Positions 23,770 to 35,597 of a stretch of DNA of 64,000 bases are shown here, piece by piece (positions within the stretch are counted from its first letter, which is position 1; each line of letters begins with the position of its first letter). Where the stretch lies: assembly GCA_963921425.1 (NCBI GenBank), contig OY992839.1, positions 13,061,409 to 13,125,408 on the forward strand, read 5' to 3'. The DNA comes from Dryas octopetala (taxonomy: Eukaryota > Streptophyta > Magnoliopsida > Rosales > Rosaceae). The notes below the pieces were generated by a model. That model did no database searches. It was not told where the DNA came from and saw only the letters and a program-made list of their open reading frames with translations. The position numbers and the translations under genes were made by a program.

Positions 23770-24420
23770 GTTTTCATATAATTTGGGCTTACGTTGTTCT
23801 AACTTAACTGTGAATTATGCATCTTCTGATTGAGATGACCTCAACTCTGTTGTGTTATTATTATTAGTATTTATTTATTTTTTAATCCATGTGCAGAAAA
23901 CCCAGTTGGAAGAAGGCACTGAATTTCTTTTAGGATCTCCACCTTCTGCTGTGGTTGCTGAAACTGAATTTGTTAATAAAAAATGAGCATGTTGTTTATT
24001 ATACCCTTAAACTGTGTGATGTTCAATGACCACATCTCATCTCTTGTTTTTATTGGGACAGTGCTTATATTGGGTGATTAATTCTATTGTTCTTATATGA
24101 ATGCAATAACTCATGATGGACTTACATGTATCTAATCAGGTCAAAAGGATCATGGGTTCTGGGGTTGATAGTCCATATGGTATTCTAGGAGTACTAGGAG
24201 CGAACCCAAATATGTCTGCTGGTAATATAAAGAAAAGGTAAAACAATTGATTTTTTTTTTTTTTTTAAGTTGTGGATGTTATGACCTCTATGTATGAAGA
24301 ACACAATCTCTGCATTTGGCCTTCCATAAGTTCTGTAGGATCCTGCTCATAACAAAGAAAATGAGAGGAAATGATGTGAATTAAGGAGCTTTAATTTTAA
24401 CAATAAATGAAATTGGTGGA
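23770..24420 (+). pseudogene. Decayed copy of exons 4-5 of the J-domain gene
   Basis: This block repeats the neighbouring gene from late intron 3 to intron 5. An exon-4-like part (about 23897-23984) reads QLEEGTEFLLGSPPSAVVAE, against ELEEDNEVFVGPPPPAVVAE in the gene, and then meets a TGA stop. The exon-5-like part (24140-24237) reads SPYGILGVLGANPNMSAG, against SPYDILGANRNMSAE, with a 3-codon insertion. Intron sequence also matches, for example CTTCTGATTGAGATGAC near 23827. The intervening intron is only about 155 bp here, against 1767 bp in the gene. A spliced product would lack the HPD motif and most of the protein, so this is non-functional. Confidence 0.88.
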
Positions 24421-25217
24421 GATTTTCAAGATCAAACAATTCCAATATCAAGTTCTTTTTCGTCTCTTTTGCCATTGATCAAGCACGGAAGGGGGCAAAT
24501 AGACAGAAAGAATATCAATGGGGGAATATTGGAAGAATGCAACCATGCTCCCAAACCTGTTATACAAGAGTTATCAGTTACTTTTGTTTTATATAATCTC
24601 ACTAAATATGAAAAGAATTAATAAACCAATCGAAAGCTATTACTACTTAGTACTTACTCATAGTAACGGGTTTAAAACATTATGAAATGCTCTTTAGCAA
24701 CATGGGAGCTCTTGGTCTGTTTGGCAATGGCTAAGCAATTTGATGGGTAGTGCGTAGTGACAGATTGGATAGGTGATTATGAAATTTGAAGGCAATAGGC
24801 AAGTAGCATATGAGGTGGGATAATACGAAATTATCTTAATAATTTTTTAATCCACCAACTTGAAGTAATTAAGAATATGAAATTAATTTAGCTGAGGTGG
24901 TTTGTAATTGGACAGATAAAGTAGCATCCTAGTTCTATATTATGGTTGGTTGCCATATCACAGCCATGAAAGATGAATGTTGTCTCTTGTTAATTTTATA
25001 TAAAAGGAATATATAGTCTAAGGAACAAGAACAGACAAACGGATGAAACCCCACAAGTAATCATTAAGCCTTCCCTGTCTGATATATATTCTTTCTTTTT
25101 TTTTGGCCACTCTGTCTGATATATATTCAGGGAAATATAAAACAGACAACTTGGGTGTGTGAGGAGACATGTCATTATCTATCTTTGGTTATGCTTATGC
25201 CTAGCTAGTTATCTAAG

Positions 25218-25295
<78 letters not shown>

Positions 25296-27751
25296 GCATG
25301 TTTAATTAAGTCACTTTCAAGCTTGGTTAGCCTTTCTTTCTTTATCTCTCCCTCCTGGCTATATATAGATATATCTAGATTCTAGAATGTTTGTTGCATA
25401 GATATATATATATATATGTGGATATTAATTATGAGGAGGATTGAAAATGTTGGTATAGTAATTAATACATTAATATATGTGGGACGCAGATAAACAAGTC
25501 CCACAAACCGCCCCAAACGCATCCAACTTGCTTGGTTTGCACTATTTCTTGTTTGCTAAAGCAACCCCACCACTCTTACAAAGATGAGGAGCCATTTTAG
25601 TTTAGTTGTATCAGTACATGCAACTTTTTCAAGTAAATAGTCTATCCCCAATCAAACTGTGACTTGCTAAACAATCGTTGGATTCTAAAACCTTAAATTA
25701 ATGATCACTAGGAAATTGTCAATAATATGAATTCTGTTAGCATCTTATTTTTTCATGTGCAATATTATCCTACAAGTAAAAAACAGGAAAATGTAGTCAA
25801 TTTTTAATTGAGTCAACTCTGCCCTGCAAGTTAACATTGATAAGTGGTAAGTGTGAGATGCAGGTTAATACTCAAATCAGAAAGACACTTCTTATCATGT
25901 TAGACAATCACTTGATCCGACTTGATCAACAATATTATTTTACACAACTAACAAAATATCGAATTCTTTAGAGCCTAACGCTCATAATATCTCATTATTA
26001 CAAGTTGATCGAATCTTTCATTCCAATATGGCAATATATATACTTGGTAACGTAGCTCAAAATGATCAGAAATATTAGAACAACATATAGGATCAGTAGT
26101 GGTACCGACCAGCCATGATAGAGTAATGTCCATAACCGGCCATGAAAGAGTAATGTCCATAACCGGCCATGAAACTGACCTATTGAATTGATCAATTTTC
26201 GAGTTGATGGGTGCACTGAAACTATTCAAGTAGAGTCAACTCACTGTCATTACAAATTGCATTACTAATGGTACTGTTAGCTAATTATGAGCCCCCACTA
26301 GTTCCAACTTATAGTTCACAACATTAAATTTATAGTTCAAATGGCCGGCAAAATGTGAACTTGGGGATAAGATAGGTTGAGCTAGAGGGGGTTGAAAACA
26401 AACGTTCATTAGGTTAAGTTCGGTCAGGGATTTGATTAATGTCAACCCATCACAATGTACCTAAAAAAACAGTAATTTAGTTATCCATATAATTCTCTCA
26501 TTTGGACGACTTTTTATATTTTCTCAAGTTTAATTAATTTTCTGTTGATGAAATCCATGAAATGAGATCTGCAATATTTATCACCATGATTATGATCATT
26601 TTGGTTTTTCATTGAGAGGGAATAATGAGTGGTTGATCCTCCGTCAACCTAAAGGGTTGTAGAGCTTGTTCACACACAAGACAGAGTTCATATATATATG
26701 GTTGCTAGCTACATGAGGCTTTCACATGCTAGCTACCTTCTTTAATCTTAATTTTCTCATTTCCTCCTGTGCATGCGTTTCTATGTAGTATGAATCATTA
26801 TTGGTGGAACAGCATATATGCATGCTAGATTGGTAGTGGTACCTATAAATTAATTTTGACTTTCAGGTCTCTTTTTTTTTGGTGATATATTTCAGGTCTT
26901 TTAATTAGTTCCTAAATTTTGATAAAAAATAAAAGTTAGTAGGAAAATTACTCTTTTAATGAAAATGAATATGTACTTAGAGTCCATTTTTGCTCATCAC
27001 AAAAAAGTGGTGGTGAACATTACCACTATACTAGATGGATGATACGTGTCACAAAAAAGTGGTCAAGTAACATGTGTCACCCATCCACCATGGTAGTAAT
27101 ACTCACCATGAAGAGCAAAAATGAATCCTATGTACTTATATATATATAGAAATATTTTTTGTGAAACACTTAGATCTGACAACATAAGATACTTAGGTTG
27201 AAAATGTGATATTAATCATTAATTCGATTAATTGATTCTACCTCACCTAAATATATGGTTGAAATTCACAATTTAATAATATAAAATCTTTGTCAAACTA
27301 TTTATCCCAAGATTATAACCCTATATATATATATATCTATATTAATATATTTAAGAACTCTCTAATAAAATGTTAGGTATATATATCTGTGGTGTTTGGT
27401 GAATGCTAATTAACCTTAATTTCACGGGGATGGAAGTTGGAACTCATGCACTTAGAAGTCATGATGATGAATGCCCATCAGCAAGCCCTTTTCTTTTCTA
27501 AGTCTTCTTTTTCCCACTTTTCTTTTGCAAGGACATATATAGTCCTAAGAACGGTCCCTTTCAGATGTTAAGTTAAACAGTAGAATCTAGCATAAGATCC
27601 TATTTAGAAACCCTTTCTTGGTTACACGCCACCCATCATAAACACTATCTTTAATTATCTCAGCTCCTAACTTTTTAGTAATTAATTAAATAGATAATTA
27701 GATTTACGCCTTTTAGAAAAATAGTTTTTAGATAGAGACCAGTGGTGTTTT
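24421..27751. other. Gene-free AT-rich intergenic region
   Basis: No credible coding sequence is present. It includes the (CT)n tract at 25219-25292. A 27-bp unit near 26117-26170 occurs twice and a bit (GTCCATAACCGGCCATGAAA phrase). A short inverted-repeat MITE-like stretch lies at about 26985-27125, with ends CCATTTTTGCTC and GAGCAAAAATG. Confidence 0.55.
25219..25292. repeat. (CT)n microsatellite, about 37 units
   Basis: An uninterrupted run of CT dinucleotides in intergenic DNA. Its length makes it likely to be polymorphic. Confidence 0.97.
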
Positions 27752-28313
27752 AAAGTTTAGAGGAAATTACAAATTTGATTCACTTATTTTATATTTAGTT
27801 TAATATTGGTCTACGATTTTTTGTAAGTTCAATTTTGGTCTACGATATTTTTTAAGTTATGATTTTAAATCCTTTGGTTGTATTTTTTAAGTTATAACTT
27901 TTTAAGTAAAAATTATATTTCATCATTTTTTACTCATAAGAACCAATTTGAAGTATTAGATCGAATTAAAGAGAATTGAAGTTTGTTGAAGTTTGAAAAT
28001 TTTCTAGGAAAAATTGGTAGTTTCGGATACCCTACTTTGGAGCCAATTATCTTGAGTTTTAGAAATCCGATTTGAATGATCTTTATATGGTTGTAAAGAG
28101 GAGATGCGTAGCTTTAAAACAAGTATATGTTTGTTGAATTTTGCTGATATTTGATAGGGTAAAAGACGGGACAAATTTGAGGAAACAAATTTAGACCTTT
28201 ATTGAACAAGTGGAACAATTAGTGGACTAAAACAAAACTTAAAAAAGGTTGTGGATTAAAATTAAACTAAATATAAAATAATTGAACCAAATTTGTAATT
28301 TCCTCTAAAATTT
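27752..28313. mobile_element. Long-TIR foldback element
   Basis: The left end reads TTTAGAGGAAATTACAAATT and the right end is its near-complement. Complementarity continues for about 80 bp through a TTATTTTATATTTAGTTTAA block. The interior is AT-rich, with no transposase frame. The flanks do not show a clean target duplication, so borders are good to a few bases and the superfamily is unassigned. Confidence 0.7.
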
Positions 28314-28479
28314 ATAAGAAAATTCTTTTAATTCATAATAATTTATAAGAAAATCCTTTTAATTTCCCGATTTGAAGGGTATTTTTCTCTATTTGAAGGG
28401 TATTTCCCCTCTTAGTGTGTAGAGTAGGCTTTGTACGTAGAGGCTGCATATTAGGTTTTAATTTCTAGATTTTGGGTTC

Positions 28480-28680
28480 CGCCCAAAATCTTGGAGTTAA
28501 AATATAACATAAAGCTTTCACTCCGCCCAAAATCTTAGAGTTAAAACATAACATAAAGCTGTCAAAAAAGAAAAATAAAATGACTTAATTAAAAAGCCTA
28601 AATCACTACCGGTCTTAGCTAGTCTAAGAAAAATAAAATGACTTAATTAAAAAGCCTAAATCACTACCGGTCTTAATCTA
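28480..28680. repeat. Two adjacent tandem duplications
   Basis: The first pair repeats CGCCCAAAATCTT(G/A)GAGTTA (about 28480 and 28523). The second pair repeats AAAATAAAATGACTTAATTA and CACTACCGGTCTTA (about 28570 and 28628). The units are about 42 and 58 bp long. They lie between two TIR elements. Confidence 0.75.
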
Positions 28681-28785
28681 AGAAAGACTCATAAAATGGA
28701 CTGAACTCTAAGTCTCCCTTAATTAAACAATGACTATTTTCTAATACTATAATTTTTTTTTTTATATAATAGTGTTTTTCTTGTT

Positions 28786-29155
28786 GAGTTATTTACACTT
28801 ATACTCCCTGAGATTTATCCTCTTTTCATATACACCTCTGAGGTTTCAAAAATTACACATACACCTCCTAATATTTCAAAACTGTTGCATATAACTCTCT
28901 ACAGTGAGACGAAAAATGATGAGAAAGTATGCAAAAAGACATACTAAATGATGAAATGACCTAATAAGATTACTCAAGGTGTAAGGTGCAACCTCAATAT
29001 AAATATATTCTTTTTTGTTTATGTATTGTTTTCTCTTGCAGGGGGTTATAAGCAACAATTTTGAAACTTCAGGAGGTGTATGTGTAATTTTTGAAACCTC
29101 AGAAGGTGTATGTAAAAAGATAATAAACCTCAGGAGGTGTAAATGTAAATAACTC
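28786..29155. mobile_element. Mutator-like MITE, 370 bp, with perfect 10-bp target duplication
   Basis: The left arm starts GAGTTATTTACACTTATACT and the right arm ends with the near-complement GTGTAAATGTAAATAACTC. The arms stay complementary through repeated ACACCTCCTGAGGTTT-like phrases for over 100 bp. The flanks are TTTTCTTGTT at 28776-28785 and at 29156-29165, a perfect 10-bp direct repeat. Length, long TIRs and a 9-10 bp duplication point to a non-autonomous Mutator-like element. It has no coding capacity. Confidence 0.85.
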
Positions 29156-29165
29156 TTTTCTTGTT

Positions 29166-30636
29166 TCTCTTAATAACCACAAGAAATATTATCAAACATG
29201 ATGCTTATGCAGAAAATATTTATTGTAAGAAGAGAAAGTTAATTTACGAGAAAATGAAAAGTGGGAAATTCACAATTACCATCTTTTCATTTTAAATATA
29301 TAGTTTATTTTTTCACTTTTTATTTGTGAACTTTGACCCATATCCTAATTCTGTATGTAAACACTTATTTGTGCTAATTAATTTAATCCTTGAATGAACT
29401 TTTTCTATTTAATGGGCATAAAATCCAGTTTTCGCTTGAAATTTCCAGTTGGATTCTATATATGTATTTTATCTAGGCAAATGTTTAATGTACCAACTAT
29501 TTTTTCTCAAATTGTTTCTCAAATGAAATGACATCAATTCATTTGACATGGTTTATCTTTTCTTTTTTTAATTTTTAATTTTTATTTAGACAATTCGATC
29601 ACTATATAAATGCCACGTTAGTTGAAGAACATGCAATATAGTGTACCATATTTAGACAATAGTTCAAGTACCATAGATAGTGTACGTTCTAGCTCTTTAT
29701 TATAGTAGAAATAGAAAATCGTTCCTTGGTACATGATTACATTTTTTTGGATGGAACTACATGATTGAAATTGACTACTCAAATTCTAAACAAAATGATT
29801 AATTAAGGGCCAGTTTAAATACTAATCAAGATTGAAAACGATTTCTAAGCAATGAGAAAAGAATGCTCATCTAATACCATATGATATGAGTAGTCCGATT
29901 ATGTAAATGGAAAATTACTCACATTTTGTAATAAAATATGGAATAATAAGGGAAAGTCGGTAGATCGCATCAGATTGTGATGATTTTACAGATTGGGTTC
30001 ATGATAAATGTAGTTGATTGGACCTTGTAAGGGACCCATTAATTTAATAATGATTTTGTTTGGTTAGTAACAGGAGTCGTTATTCCTTGGACTCCATTGG
30101 TTAAATTGAAATTGGAACAACGTACGGCTAGTTGACTAGTGATAATGTAGGGTGAATGACTAGCTTAAAGATAAACAAAGTTGTCATGCTTCAACTTTTT
30201 GAACAATTACGTAGTGATTCTCAATAAACAAAAATAAAAATGAAAATAAAAATAGGTTTTAGGTCGTGCATTATATATATGCACCGTCCTGCCAAGATGG
30301 TTTGGATACGTTATAGTTTCAAGATAGAATCACTCCTTAGTGATAGTGATAGGGAATTTGTGAAAGTGGACAATGGTCATTAATTAATGATTTACCAAAA
30401 CCATTTTCTCTCTGATTAATCTCAAACATAGCATGTGTTGAAAAAACCTCCCTAGCTCCAATGTAACAAACAAAAAATTATTAAATTTCTTTTCTCTAAT
30501 TATAGAGGTTAACCATATATAGTCAAACGTACATTACATGATATGTGTCACACACATAAGATAGTGGTGATGCTCACCACCAAATTAAGGTGGTGAGCAA
30601 ATTTGCTCTCAAATATTTAAGGAAACATTTATATTG

Positions 30637-30667
<31 letters not shown>

Positions 30668-31209
30668 CTCATTAGGACTTCATAATTAATGTAAACATTA
30701 TGAACGCTGATCTTCCGCCTATTATTAACATTCATGAATACAATTAGGAAAGAGATAAACCTATTTTCTAACCAATTCACTCACATTTTATTTCCTAAAT
30801 TGAGATTAATCCTTAATTATATAAACATTAATTATTAAATTGACTGACCAATTTTACTATCAGTGTGGGAGTGCCTAAACTCGTCGCATTGATAACTCAA
30901 AAAGATCAAAGTGAGAATGTACGTGCGTTCACACTTCTCTTAGGATTACGAGTCTATTATTCTTAGTGATTATGATAGACATGCAATATTTTATATATGA
31001 TTCATCAGTATACTGTATACATTATTCTTGCACTAATTCAATCTAATGGTTAAAATTCACCACTGGTTAGATCAATCATACTACAACTCTCATAAATATT
31101 AACAATGTCAATCTTAATATGAGTTTGTAATTGGTTAATTTATAGCTAGGAAAGAACATTCATTACATGTATCTACCTGATGTGAGATACTCCCACGTAA
31201 ATGAATAAT
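29166..31209. other. Gene-free AT-rich intergenic region
   Basis: No coding sequence seen. A small inverted repeat (GGTGATGCTCACCACC...GGTGGTGAGCA) lies at about 30564-30602, and an (AT)n tract at about 30640-30666. Confidence 0.5.
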
Positions 31210-31701
31210 CACTACAAGAAAAACAGGATATGACAACGCGCGAGAAATGTTGTCAAAGCAATTTAACAACGTTCGCATGCACGTTGCGTATCTTGAAGTT
31301 GTTAAAAGTTTTGCTCATTCAACAACGCGCTTTTGAAGTTGTCTAAAATGTTAATGAACGTTGCTAAATACTTTTCTACAACGTGTAAAAAACGTTGTAT
31401 CTTATAACTGCGTTTTTTAAACATTGTTGTTGTATTTTCCACAACATCTTATTGCATGTTGTTTCCTAAATAAATGACAACGAGCAATTATAAGTGGTCA
31501 TATGTGAAAAAATTTCGCAACACGCACTATGTGTTGTCGTATAAGTTTTTAATAACGTATTTTATGCACGTTGTGAAACTAATATTAATAATAGTGTACG
31601 ACAACAGGCACTTAATTGCACGTTGTTAATGAATGCTTTCAACAACAATCATTTCGCGCGTTGTATTATTGACGTTGTCATATCCTGTTTTTGTTGTAGT
31701 G
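31210..31701. mobile_element. Non-autonomous CACTA (En/Spm-type) element, 492 bp
   Basis: The ends are CACTACAAGAAAAACAGGAT and the complement of CACTACAACAAAAACAGGAT, part of a 29-bp TIR with one mismatch. Both flanks carry AAT (31207-31209 and 31702-31704), the 3-bp duplication expected of CACTA elements. The interior is packed with ACAACG and CGTTGT motifs in both orientations, like the subterminal transposase-binding repeats of En/Spm elements. No transposase frame is present, so mobility would need an autonomous partner. Confidence 0.9.
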
Positions 31702-31704
31702 AAT

Positions 31705-33767
31705 GTTCATGTATGCTGAAGAAATTACCATAATTTCTTATTCATATTTATAAATAAACATTATTTGTTAATTATCAATAAAAACTTATATCACGTGTGT
31801 ATACACTTATATATCCAACTCTAAGTAATGAAAGAAATAAAAACATTAAATGTATACTCATTACATGAAAGTTTTATTTATCATATATGAATGATAAATA
31901 AATTAATAAATTAAAAAACTTTATTGCCATTCATATGCAGAAATTGTTTACAAGGGCTAATACTTTAACATAAAGTGGATATGTTCTCATACGCTAAGAC
32001 CATTTGATATAAAATTAACTCTACAAAATAATTAAGTTGGTCACGATAAAAAATACAAGTGGGGCCGGTCTGATCATGTGTGTTGTTCCCCAGCAAATGT
32101 TACTCTTTTCCAGTGTGTAGGGCTTATGACCCAGACTTTATAATGAAAAATAAGTATATCCTGGTCGATCTAAAGAAAGAAATCTAAACAAATTAACTAC
32201 ATTAATTAATTAGATGACGACCTAAGACATTATATATTAAGTAGTACAATCAAAGGAAACCTTTTTCACCACAAATTGATGTTAATTGTAAAGAAATCTA
32301 TTTATTTATTCTCATTAATTATAATAGTATATATTTCAAATAAATTAACTATAAGCAAACAAATAACTGCAATTAAAGGGCTCTAATAAGAAAGGCTACT
32401 TTTGTTCCTATGTATATTAAATTCAAACCCATGACGATATTGAACTGACATAAGTAAACAAAGCCTGGTTGATGAATAAGAAAGGTTATTCTTGTTCCTA
32501 TGTATATTAATCAATAAGAAAGCTTAATTAATTAAAGCTATCAAATTAAACAAAACCATAGTGGGACTCATCTGGGCGAATTGAGAGAAGAGAATTAATA
32601 TAGGAGGTAGGAATCAGGAATGCATATGTAAATGATTAGCTATTTGATATGGACAGGTTGGAATGTCTGACATGGCTGCAGGTGGCAGTAGATGATAGGT
32701 GCCAAATGGCAAGGGGCGGCACACCAAACAGACAGGAAGAGCGGGATGGTGGCAAGGAAAGAATGTCATGATGTGACATGTATATATGTGAGGCTAGAAA
32801 TTTGATAATTAAAACAAATTAAATATGCAACAATTCATTATTGAATTTTTCATGTAGATGTGACATGTATATATATATATGTGAGGCCTCGTTTAATGTA
32901 ATTCAGTAAAAAGTTGCTAATTAAATATGCAACAATTCATCAAATATAGCATAACATGTATATGTTGTTGACAGCCTATATATCATGAATTAGATGATTG
33001 ATTATATATATTAATAGAAAATAAATTTATTTTTTTTCATCAAATCAAAAACTGTGGTTCATGATCGATCATTGACAATAGACCATAAATTTAGACAATT
33101 AATTACATAATTTTCTTTGTGCATGGCATCTGTGGGGTTTTTATGATATTTTGTCATTTTTAATTCAGTTTTCGATAGAGTTTAATGATTAAAATATAAA
33201 ATAATCGTTCAAGGTTAGATTTTAGATGAATATGTGTGGTTTAATAACTTACAAATTCACGTACTATATATTTAACAAGACAATATTATCCATTAAATAT
33301 ACACGTACATTACACATTGCATATATATTTGTGATTAATATTTAATGGTATAAGAATGACAATAGACAGTAAGTCAGTAAGTGTAGGTGTTATAAATTAA
33401 AATAAGTTGAAAGTGTAAGAAGCTAGCTAGGCAGAAAGGGAAATCTTAGGACACAAAATAGCGGTGGGCGGGGGTGGCGTGAAAACATGGTGTCACGCCG
33501 TCCAAATAAACCTTTCATCTCATCGATCAGCCATCAGCTGCTGCCACCCCACGCGCAATCAATACCATTACAATTTACAAACCCTCTCTCTTCCCTACTA
33601 CTCTTCTAGTCTTCACAATATCAACTCCATCTTCCTAATTCTTCATCTATTTCTATACAAACCATCACCATCTACATCTATATATATATATATATGTTTA
33701 TATATTTATTAGAGCAACAACAAATATATTCATTACTAGCCTAGCTAGCCCCCCTACATCTTTTGCA
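31705..33767. other. Intergenic region upstream of the NAC gene
   Basis: AT-rich with no coding sequence. Local direct repeats occur at 32385-32520 (GTTCCTATGTATATTAA phrase twice) and 32775-32940 (GTGACATGTATATAT and TTAAATATGCAACAATTCAT twice). The last few hundred bases probably contain distal NAC promoter elements, which I cannot define. Confidence 0.5.
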
Positions 33768-33827
33768 TATATAAAGCTCTCTCTCTTTTACATAAGCCTT
33801 CACCAAATATACCATTCATCTACATCT

Positions 33828-33882
<55 letters not shown>

Positions 33883-34938
33883 TTCTCTCCCCCTCTATCT
33901 CCTTTGCTCTCGATCTGTGACCAGCATACAAAGAACACCTACAGCACCAACATTTATATATATAATTTCCTGTGAGTATTTTTCTTGTACATATATATAT
34001 ATATGGCATCCAACAACTATTAATTTTTACATGCATGCTAGGTTCTAATTGCTATTCCAATGTTGATAACAAATTCACAATATTTTTGATGATTTGTTTG
34101 GTTTTTTTGACACAAACATTTGTGATGATCGATTAATTTCTTAATTTAATTTTGCCATCAAAACTTTGGATCTTCATGTGATCATCAATCAATGTCATAT
34201 ATAATATCAAAATTACGATATTATCGGCGGATCATTGTTACCGGCGATACATTTTTACCAGCGGATCTCCGTTCTAAAAGCACTTTTCACGTACGGCAGA
34301 AAAATCGATGGGATCGAGTAATGTAGCAATCGATCTTCTCCTCCAACTCATGTAAATATTGGGAGTAATATTAATTCGATTGACCTTAATTAAGAATAAT
34401 ATTGAATAATTAATAATCTACTGAAAACATGTATAATATGTGAAGCGTGGTGGGTATGAAAATGTTTTCCATGCCATGGCCACCACTAGCGAGCAGGAGG
34501 AGCAGGGAGTGCACTGCACTCAAAGAAATAGACATGCTTGTGCCAGCAAAGTCAAGCTTTTCGGCCAAGTGTACTACTTACTTTTGTGTTCAATATACTT
34601 TCCCTAAGTCCATGCAAACCATTTCTAAAAGCAAATACTTAATTATTATCATCTCTTAAACCTAGCTAGCTATATATGTTTGTGTCATTGTGTGGTGGAT
34701 TCCACTTTTCCTCTGCCATAATTAAATTTTTACATTTTTGTCATGCCCAAAACACACATCTGCACCACTATCATACAAGCTAGTACAACCATCCAATTTG
34801 TTAGTCAATTAAGAACATAATTATAAGGATCCAATTTCTATTTCCTTCTCTCTATGTATATTAATCTCTCTCATAGACTTACTTTTTTTTTTTTTTTGTT
34901 TCATATATATATATATATATTTCAGGACAAGATTATTA
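33768..34938 (+). promoter_or_regulatory. Core promoter, CT-rich leader and leader intron of the NAC gene
   Basis: A TATATAAA box at 33768-33775 is followed 50-100 bp later by a (CT)24 run (33833-33880) typical of plant leaders. A donor CT|GTGAGT at 33971/33972 and an acceptor TTTCAG ending at 34925 suggest a leader intron of about 950 bp, which would place the ATG 13 bases into the next exon. Transcription start and intron are inferred. Confidence 0.6.
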
Positions 34939-35535
34939 ATGGAGATGGAATCTTGTAGTGTTCCACCAGGCTTTAGATTTCACCCTACAGAAGAAGAACT
35001 TGTGGGTTACTACCTCAAAAGAAAGATCAACTCACTACAAATTGATCTAGATGTCATTATTGACATTGATCTCTACAAAATTGAACCATGGGACATACAA
35101 GGTACATATTTCAAATTCCAACTCTTAGTTAATTTCTTAGTTTGCTGCTTAACCTCAAAATGTGGACCTTAATTAAGGTTCATGTTTTTTGACCAAAAAA
35201 AAAAAAAATTAAGGTTCATGTTCTTACTATTTATAATCAGCATTTTGCACACAGTTAGTAATAGGCCCAAAATTAGGGTACGTATGACAATTTGGAGTAG
35301 AAAATTAAGAAATAACTTTACTAGCTGCACTTAATTATTTTCTGTTACTATTGTATATATTCATGGGTATATATGACTTTACTATACAATTAGGCAATTA
35401 GCTCGTCAATATTTCCGTTCACGCCAAACCGGTGATTGAAAAATATTCTATGTATGATTTTTGTTATAAAGATAAATTATACAGTTGTCAGCCTTGATAC
35501 AAAATTGAATGTTCATTTTAGAGACTTTAGCTATT

Positions 35536-35597
<62 letters not shown>

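Noticed and set aside
24140..24237. Intact-looking J-domain exon that might be an alternative exon of the upstream gene
   Set aside because: It lies beyond the stop codon of the gene, is accompanied by duplicated intron sequence and a stop-containing exon 4 copy, and lacks the HPD-bearing next exon.
31210..31701. Regularly repeated motifs suggesting an array such as a CRISPR
   Set aside because: Motifs are short, in both orientations, without spacers, and bounded by CACTA TIRs in a plant genome.
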